Positions 6,192 through 10,893 of a stretch of DNA of 10,893 nt are shown here, one piece after another. A model generated the notes under the pieces. That model was not told the DNA's origin and made no database searches. It saw only the letters and a program-made list of their open reading frames with translations. The position numbers and the translations under genes are program-made. How positions within the stretch are numbered: the first letter of the stretch is position 1; the number at the start of each line of letters is the position of its first letter. Where the stretch lies: assembly GCA_035620975.1 (NCBI GenBank), contig DASPFV010000329.1, positions 1 to 10,893 on the forward strand. Reading direction: 5' to 3'. Source of the stretch: DASPFV01 sp035620975 (lineage in GTDB: Bacteria > Acidobacteriota > Vicinamibacteria > Vicinamibacterales > 2-12-FULL-66-21).

Positions 6192-7517
6192 TCAGCTTAC
6201 CGCGACGGCCTTGTGCGCGTTCGCGTCGTACTTGAACGTCCGTCCTTCGCGAATCGCATGGATCGCCAGCAGGGTCGGCAAGGTCGAGTGATAGCCAATC
6301 TCGACGTCGCCCGATGGACGCTTCCGGGACTTCACGCAGTCGAGGAACTCCCGGCAGTGCGCGATCGTGTCGGGATCGTCCTGATAGTTCTCCGGAAAAT
6401 ACCGGCGGCGCGGCTGGATCGGCTCCGGCGGCGGCGTACCGGCCTGCCCGCCGCGACCACCGCGTCCGCCTCGCTGGGGCCGTCCCGGCCGGATCTCGAA
6501 TCCGCCGCGGTGGACCAGCAGGCTGCCCTGCGGGCCGAAGAAGTAGGTCCCCTGACGGCCGAACTCCCAGTCCTGCACGACGGCATTCGTGAACGTCATC
6601 ACGAAGTCGTCGTACTGCCACGAGATCGTGTAGGCGTCCGGACACTGGTCCTTCTCGGGATTGTTCAGTGCCACGTACTGCGCGGCGGCGCTGGTCAGCA
6701 GCGGTGCCCTCGAATCGGCCTTCAGATACCAGTGTGCGACGTCCACGAGATGGACGCCCCAGTCCGTGACGAGACCGCCGCCGTAATCGAAGAAGGCGCG
6801 CCAGCGCAGTCTGCTCGGCTTGAACGGCCGCCTCGGCGCAGGTCCCTGGAACAGCTCCCAGTTGAGACCGGCGGGCGGCTCGCTCGTGGGCTCCGGCGGC
6901 TGTCCGTAGCTGCCGGGGAACTGCAGCATGACATGCGTCACCTTGCCGAGAGCACCCTGCTGGACGAGCTCGGCCGCCTCGCGGAACGCCTCGCCCTGGC
7001 GCTGCTGCACGCCCATCTGCACGATCCGATTGTGCTTGCGGGCAGCCTCGACCGCCGTCCAGGCGCTCTCGATCGTGTTGGAGAGGGGCTTCTCGACGTA
7101 GACGTCCTTCCCGGCAGCACATGCGTCGACCGTCATCGGGCAGTGCCAGTGATCCGGCGTGGCCACGAGCACGGCGTCGATGTCCTTGCGATCGAGAATG
7201 CGGCGGTAATCCTCGTAGGCCTCGACCTTCACGCCTTTCTGGGCCTGCGTGAACCGCTCGATGGATGGGTCGAGCCGCGTCTTGTAGACGTCGCACGCCG
7301 CGGTGACCTGCGCGTCCGGATGCTGCAGGAAGAAGCCGGCGACCATGTTGCCACGCGTACCGGTCCCGATGACTCCGATTCGAACCCGGTCGTTGGCCCC
7401 GACCGGCCCGTTCTGCTGGGCCCGGAAGGAGGTACCCGTCAGCACCGAGGCGGCGCCGGCGCCGGCCGTGACATTCAGGAAGTTTCGTCGGCTGATCGAC
7501 GAACGTGACTTGGTCAT
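6192..7517 (-). CDS. Tat-exported Gfo/Idh/MocA family NAD(P)-dependent oxidoreductase
   Basis: The product is 441 aa. The N-terminus carries a twin-arginine signal (SISRRNFL, residues 7-14) followed by a small-residue-rich hydrophobic stretch, so a folded, cofactor-loaded enzyme is exported by Tat. Residues about 44-165 are a Rossmann fold: VRIGVIGTGTRGN with the GxGxxG nucleotide loop, AACDVY, ATPDHWH, and the family hallmark EKP (142-144) whose Lys is normally catalytic. The C-terminal alpha/beta domain includes FDYGGGLVTDWGVHLVDV with the conserved Asp252/His256 pair. The family oxidises, reduces or epimerises sugars and cyclitols using a tightly bound nicotinamide cofactor; the exact substrate is unknown. 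An Arg-Gly-Gly/Pro insert (349-367) interrupts the C-terminal domain. The start ATG 7517 is preferred because GGAG lies 8 nt upstream; ATG 7523 would leave only 2 nt. It is probably the first gene of an operon with the sugar dehydrogenase, 22 nt (or 1 nt) downstream. Confidence 0.9.
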   Translation of the reverse strand: MTKSRSSISRRNFLNVTAGAGAASVLTGTSFRAQQNGPVGANDRVRIGVIGTGTRGNMVAGFFLQHPDAQVTAACDVYKTRLDPSIERFTQAQKGVKVEAYEDYRRILDRKDIDAVLVATPDHWHCPMTVDACAAGKDVYVEKPLSNTIESAWTAVEAARKHNRIVQMGVQQRQGEAFREAAELVQQGALGKVTHVMLQFPGSYGQPPEPTSEPPAGLNWELFQGPAPRRPFKPSRLRWRAFFDYGGGLVTDWGVHLVDVAHWYLKADSRAPLLTSAAAQYVALNNPEKDQCPDAYTISWQYDDFVMTFTNAVVQDWEFGRQGTYFFGPQGSLLVHRGGFEIRPGRPQRGGRGGRGGQAGTPPPEPIQPRRRYFPENYQDDPDTIAHCREFLDCVKSRKRPSGDVEIGYHSTLPTLLAIHAIREGRTFKYDANAHKAVAVS

Positions 7518-7525
7518 CTTCATGT

Positions 7526-7529
7526 CTCC
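7526..7529 (-). promoter_or_regulatory. Ribosome binding site deciding the start of the Gfo/Idh/MocA gene
   Basis: GGAG on the minus strand lies 8 nt before ATG 7517 but only 2 nt before ATG 7523. The spacing favours 7517 (protein starting MTKSRSS) over the two-residue longer form MKMTKSRSS. Confidence 0.55.
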
Positions 7530-7641
7530 AGGTCGGATGAGCCGAGTGGCTCGGACTGCGGTGGCCGGCGGGCCCCTGCTCTCAATGGCGAGAGAGCCAC
7601 GGGCGCCGGCCTCGCGGGGTAGTCCGCACCGCCGGTCTCCT

Positions 7642-7655
7642 GATTTTCGAAAATC
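7642..7655. promoter_or_regulatory. AT-rich perfect palindrome GATTTTCGAAAATC, candidate operator
   Basis: A 14-bp perfect palindrome centred on CG lies 125 nt upstream of the oxidoreductase start, in otherwise very GC-rich DNA. Its size and symmetry fit a site for a dimeric helix-turn-helix regulator. No regulator gene lies in the window and no second copy was seen, so function is inferred from form and place only. Confidence 0.3.
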
Positions 7656-8008
7656 GCTGCGCCTGCTAAAACGACGCCGCCGTTCGGAACGTTTCTCCCG
7701 GTCTCCATCGAGGTCCCGACGTGAAGGCGACCCGCCCGCCGTACCGGTCAATCCACCCCGACACGTCGGCAGCTGCGGGTCGGCGTGCATCGAGCTCATG
7801 CGGGCGCGAAAACCGCGGGATGTAATCGATTTCGCGGAATGCTAGCAGGAGCGGAATGCCCTGGGCAACTTCAAATCGAAGAGGTGGCGGACGTTCCCTC
7901 TCGGCAGCAGGAGTCCGGGACGCAGCCGCGTCCGGGTGGCAGGCAAGCTGGAGGGCCTGCGTCGAGTCCCGACGCGCCCCGGAGGTCCCTCGAAGACAAT
8001 CAGCCGGA

Positions 8009-8030
8009 GCGGAAGTCGGGTGACTTCCGC
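8009..8030 (-). terminator. Hairpin downstream of the TonB-dependent receptor gene
   Basis: GCGGAAGTC (8009-8017) and GACTTCCGC (8022-8030) pair perfectly over a 4-nt loop, about 100 nt past the receptor stop codon on the minus strand. No T-run follows it in the transcription direction, so it may be a weak terminator or an mRNA 3'-end stabiliser. Its GCGGAAG ends recall the palindromes at 412-436 and 6098-6119. Confidence 0.35.
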
Positions 8031-8130
8031 CCTGGCTGCGAACGAGACCGCTGCCGGCCCTCGAGGCCTCGACCCCTTAGAACTTGTACAAATGAGCCAA
8101 GGTTCTCCAGGGCCAAGGCCTCTAGCGACG

Positions 8131-10893
8131 CTAGAACTGGAACCGGACCTGCAGCTGCACCTCGCGGAGCGCCTCCGCGTTGGTGGCCGCGCCGAAGCCG
8201 GCGTTGCGCGGCTGCAGGCGGCTCTGGTTGAGGCTCCCGTCGGCATTGAACTGGTTGTTGACCAGCGTCATGCTCGTGGGGTTGTTGAACTGCGCGTTCG
8301 TGTTGCGGTTGTTGATGACCACCGCGTTGAACGCGTTGTAGATGTCGGCGCGGAACTCGAGCCGGCGGTTGCCGCCGACGCGAATCTCGCGCGAGATCGA
8401 CAGGTCGATCCGCTTGTCCGCGCAGCCGCGCATGTAGAAGCGCCCCGATTCCAGGCCCACGCTGCCGTAGCCGGGGCCTCGCACCGCCGAGGCGTTGAAC
8501 TGGGCGTACTGGTCGCTCGAGCACCCGCTTCCCAGGCCGTCCAGCAGGATCACGCGCCCGCCATAGTCCGGCGAGCCCGTGATGTTCACGTTGCTGCCGC
8601 TGTTCTGGTAGCTGTAGCCCAGGCTGTACGCCTGCCCGGAGCCGGCCGTGAGCACGCCGGCGATCTGCCAGTCGCTCGTCAGCGCGCGCAGCACCGCGCC
8701 CTTGCTCTCGGACGTGCCCGGGATGTTCCACACGGCGTTCGCCTTCAGGATGTGCGGCCGGCGATCGAGGTCCTTGTTCAGCTCCTCGTACTCGGCCTGG
8801 TCGGCCCGGATCGAGATCGTTCCGTCCGGCGCGTGCTGCAGGCGCTTCTGGAGCCCCGTGGTCCCCTCGAAGAAGATGCCCCACGTGTAGTTCGCCCCGA
8901 ACGAGAACCCGTTGCGGAAGCGCCGGTTCACGTTCATCTGCAGCGAGTGGTACAGGTCCTCGAACTCGGTCGTGTTCTGCTCGATCCCGCCCAGGCCCCT
9001 GAACGCCCGCAGCAGGTTCGACGTGTACGCCGTGGCGCCTGGAATCGCGCTGGCGCCCAGCGTCGGGTCCTGGTTCTCGGGCCGGTAGGCGGCCCCGATG
9101 TCCACCGCGTTGAGGTTCACGCGCGTGCCCCCCTGGAACGACCCCAGCCGGTTGTAGCCGCGGTTCCCGACGTAAGTCACGTCGGCCACCATGGCCCACG
9201 GCAGCGACTTCTGGATCCCCGCCTGCCACTGCCACGACGAGGGCACCTGGGCGTCGTACTGGAAGATGATCAGCGTCGGCACCGGCTGCGGTTCCAGGCC
9301 CTGCCCGAGCGTCGTCAACTGCCCGTTGCGCAGGTCGCGCGCCGTCGCAATCGGCGGGTTGCCCGGAATCGAGAACACGGTGTTGCCGTCCGGCCGGTCG
9401 TAGAAGAGCCCGCCGCCGCCCCGCAGCACCCAGTCCTGATTGCCCGTCAGGTCATACGCGAACCCGAAGCGCGGCGCCACGACCAGCGTCGGCCACGTGT
9501 AGCCGGTGTCCGCGATGCCGTCCCCTGCCTGCCGGATCCCGTTGAGCGGATTGCCCGAGCCCGGGATCGGCGTGCCGATCGCCGCCTGCGTGTTGGCCGC
9601 GCCCGGCGCGGTGAGGATCTGCCCCGTGCGCGGGTCCATCGCGTTGCGCAGGTTGCCCGAGCATGCCGTCGCCCCGTTGCTGCACCCCGCCACGTAGAGC
9701 ACCTGCGCCTGGCCCGGTTCCCACAGCTCCGGGAAGAAGTTCGACATCTGCTGGAACTGGTCGTACTGCGGCTGCTGCCGGGTGAACCGCACCCCGTAGT
9801 CCATCGTCAGCCGGTTGTTCACCTTCCAGTTGTCCTGGACGTAGAACTCCGTGTTGTTGTAGACCATGTTGCCTTCGACGAACCTCGACGCCTGCAGGTA
9901 CTGGGTGAACACGCCCAGCGCCGCGTTGCCGTAGCCGAAGCCCGTGTCGAGGGTGTTGTTGGTGTCGTTGGCGAAGTTCACGTACCCCGCGAAGCTCAGG
10001 TTCGCGATGCCGCCGGCCCCCGTGTTCTGCGCCTTGAAGCTGTGGTTGTTGTAGAACCCGCCCTTGAACGTATGGCGGCCCATGACCTTCGTCAGGCTGA
10101 TCGCCACGTCCTGCGTGCGGTTGATGTTCAGCCAGCCGGGATAGCGCTGGTTCGGCGGCGCCGCCCCGATGCGGCTCCCCCACCCGAAGATCGGCGGCAG
10201 GTTCAGCGACGTGCCGTCCCAGAACGGCGGGTTGAGGTCCTGCATCACCTCGTAGCCGTAGTAGCGCTGGTCGACCACGCCCGCATCCGGGTAGAGCATC
10301 GGGAAGTTCGGCATGCTGCTCAGCCGGTTCGACGACTCGTTCTGCAGCACCCCGTTCTCGTTCCCGCCGGCCAGCTCGTTGCGGATGAACCCATACGTGC
10401 CTTCCAGGAAGGTCGTCGGATTCAGCGCGTAGTTCACCGTGAAGGCGTAGTTGGTGATGTAGGGATACGGCGTCAGCACGTCCGTGAAGCCCTCGATCAG
10501 CCCCGGCGTGATCAACCGGCGCTGCCGCTGCCCCGAGTACTTGCCCGTGAACCGCAGCTTCGACGACATCTGGTAGTCCACGCGGATTGCCGGCTGCTGG
10601 ATCAGGTTCTCGACCGTCGGCGGCTGCACCTCGTAGTTGTAGTTCGTCCCCGGCCGCTGCTCGAGGTTCGGCAGCGGATACCGGCTCAGGAGCGCCAGCC
10701 CCGGCGCGTAGATCCGATCCGCCGGAATCGTGTTGTTCGGGAACGGCTGCCCGGTGGTGAAGTCGCGCAGCGGCGGAATCGGGTTCCCGTTGTTGTCGAG
10801 GCTCTGCGAGAAGTTCCCCATCCGCTCGAGCGCCGTCGGCAGCCGCAGGCGGATCGCGTTGCCGCCGTTGATCGCGGTTGTCGTCGGCCGATA
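8131..10893 (-). CDS. TonB-dependent outer-membrane receptor, Oar-like acidobacterial type (N-terminus outside window)
   Basis: The frame is open to the right edge, giving the last 920 residues; the plug, any carboxypeptidase-regulatory-like domain and any TonB box lie beyond it. From the edge the visible part shows ERMGNFSQ (23-30), PFPNNTIPADRI (50-61) and LALLSRYPLPN (66-76), a signature of the very large receptors expanded in Acidobacteriota. The rest is a long series of amphipathic beta-strands with Asn/Gly/Tyr-rich loops (FTGKYSGQRQRR, HTFKGGFYNN, NRLTMDYGVRF, FGFAYDLTG, ADVTYVGNRGYNRL, YHSLQMNVNRRF). It ends RFQF with a terminal Phe, the usual OMP assembly signal. Two Cys pairs lie in presumed extracellular loops (CSNGATAC and later GSGC...RGC). 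The protein would import a large substrate across the outer membrane using TonB energy. The substrate is not readable; the neighbours make a carbohydrate-type ligand plausible. The MGNFSQ methionine at 10821 is internal. Confidence 0.9.
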   Translation of the reverse strand, partial: YRPTTTAINGGNAIRLRLPTALERMGNFSQSLDNNGNPIPPLRDFTTGQPFPNNTIPADRIYAPGLALLSRYPLPNLEQRPGTNYNYEVQPPTVENLIQQPAIRVDYQMSSKLRFTGKYSGQRQRRLITPGLIEGFTDVLTPYPYITNYAFTVNYALNPTTFLEGTYGFIRNELAGGNENGVLQNESSNRLSSMPNFPMLYPDAGVVDQRYYGYEVMQDLNPPFWDGTSLNLPPIFGWGSRIGAAPPNQRYPGWLNINRTQDVAISLTKVMGRHTFKGGFYNNHSFKAQNTGAGGIANLSFAGYVNFANDTNNTLDTGFGYGNAALGVFTQYLQASRFVEGNMVYNNTEFYVQDNWKVNNRLTMDYGVRFTRQQPQYDQFQQMSNFFPELWEPGQAQVLYVAGCSNGATACSGNLRNAMDPRTGQILTAPGAANTQAAIGTPIPGSGNPLNGIRQAGDGIADTGYTWPTLVVAPRFGFAYDLTGNQDWVLRGGGGLFYDRPDGNTVFSIPGNPPIATARDLRNGQLTTLGQGLEPQPVPTLIIFQYDAQVPSSWQWQAGIQKSLPWAMVADVTYVGNRGYNRLGSFQGGTRVNLNAVDIGAAYRPENQDPTLGASAIPGATAYTSNLLRAFRGLGGIEQNTTEFEDLYHSLQMNVNRRFRNGFSFGANYTWGIFFEGTTGLQKRLQHAPDGTISIRADQAEYEELNKDLDRRPHILKANAVWNIPGTSESKGAVLRALTSDWQIAGVLTAGSGQAYSLGYSYQNSGSNVNITGSPDYGGRVILLDGLGSGCSSDQYAQFNASAVRGPGYGSVGLESGRFYMRGCADKRIDLSISREIRVGGNRRLEFRADIYNAFNAVVINNRNTNAQFNNPTSMTLVNNQFNADGSLNQSRLQPRNAGFGAATNAEALREVQLQVRFQF

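Larger units (their letters stand above)
7518..8130. other. Gene-free region between the receptor and oxidoreductase genes (613 nt)
   Basis: Both strands are open for short stretches only, and none of the translations resembles a protein: they are Arg/Pro/Ser-rich, as expected from GC-rich non-coding DNA. The region holds a ribosome binding site, a 14-bp AT-rich palindrome (7642-7655), a 9-bp hairpin (8009-8030), a 12-bp perfect palindrome TCGAGGCCTCGA (8061-8072), and CTAGCG/CGCTAG (8122-8134) overlapping the receptor stop codon. A weak sigma-70-like pair on the minus strand (TTGCCC, 18 nt, TAGCAT ending near 7840) was noted but is not convincing. The length and contents fit a 3' end plus a promoter region for the oxidoreductase-led transcript. 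Confidence 0.6.

Noticed and set aside
6126..7508. Plus-strand open frame (460 codons) opposite the Gfo/Idh/MocA gene
   Set aside because: Antisense shadow of a gene with intact Rossmann and EKP motifs; no protein-like features of its own.
7531..7640. Possible tRNA-like folding in the GC-rich leader
   Set aside because: Short complementary stretches exist, but no cloverleaf, TTCGAnnC arm or acceptor stem could be assembled.
7518..7799. N-terminal extension of the Gfo/Idh/MocA frame
   Set aside because: It would bury the twin-arginine signal about 90 residues inside the protein, and its composition is not protein-like.
7842..8246. 134-codon minus-strand open frame between receptor and oxidoreductase
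   Set aside because: It overlaps the receptor C-terminus, is Arg/Ser/Pro-rich, and has no motif or convincing ribosome binding site.

Overview
The window looks like a piece of a GC-rich Acidobacteriota chromosome, most likely from the Vicinamibacterales/Solibacter-like groups. This placement is inferred from gene content, not from a marker gene. It rests on an Oar-like giant TonB-dependent receptor with the PFPNN.IPADRI / LLSRYPLPN signature, a PVC-type membrane-bound dehydrogenase fused to cytochrome c, a Tat-exported Gfo/Idh/MocA oxidoreductase, and Arg-Gly-Gly tracts in several exported proteins. No rRNA, tRNA, CRISPR array, phage gene or transposase gene was seen.

Layout. Bases 1-411 (+) hold the C-terminal third of an Nramp-like divalent metal transporter. 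A stem-loop at 412-436 separates it from a convergent block in which every gene is on the minus strand. In transcription order from the right edge this block contains: (a) the last ~920 residues of a TonB-dependent receptor (10893-8131, N-terminus outside the window); (b) a 613-nt gene-free stretch with a stem-loop near the receptor end and an AT-rich 14-bp palindrome nearer the next gene; (c) a Tat-exported Gfo/Idh/MocA oxidoreductase (7517-6192); (d) a cytochrome c / PQQ-type sugar dehydrogenase fusion (6169-4658), nearly abutting (c); (e) a 217-nt spacer with two small hairpins; (f) a PVC-type dehydrogenase with HEAT-like repeats and a C-terminal cytochrome c domain (about 4440-1831); (g) a 125-nt spacer filled by a REP-like perfect palindrome plus a third direct copy; (h) an exported two-domain esterase of the feruloyl/enterochelin-esterase type (1705-446).

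How the genes may work together. All five minus-strand proteins are predicted to leave the cytoplasm. Two carry covalent-heme motifs (CxxCH) next to beta-propeller dehydrogenase domains, one is a nicotinamide-cofactor oxidoreductase routed through Tat, one is a serine esterase, and the receptor would import products across the outer membrane. A reasonable inference is an extracytoplasmic module that de-esterifies and oxidises a carbohydrate-type substrate and feeds electrons to the respiratory chain. The substrate cannot be read from the sequence. Each family is known on its own. The features most worth a second look are the combination, the RGG tracts shared by four adjacent genes, and the palindromic repeats.
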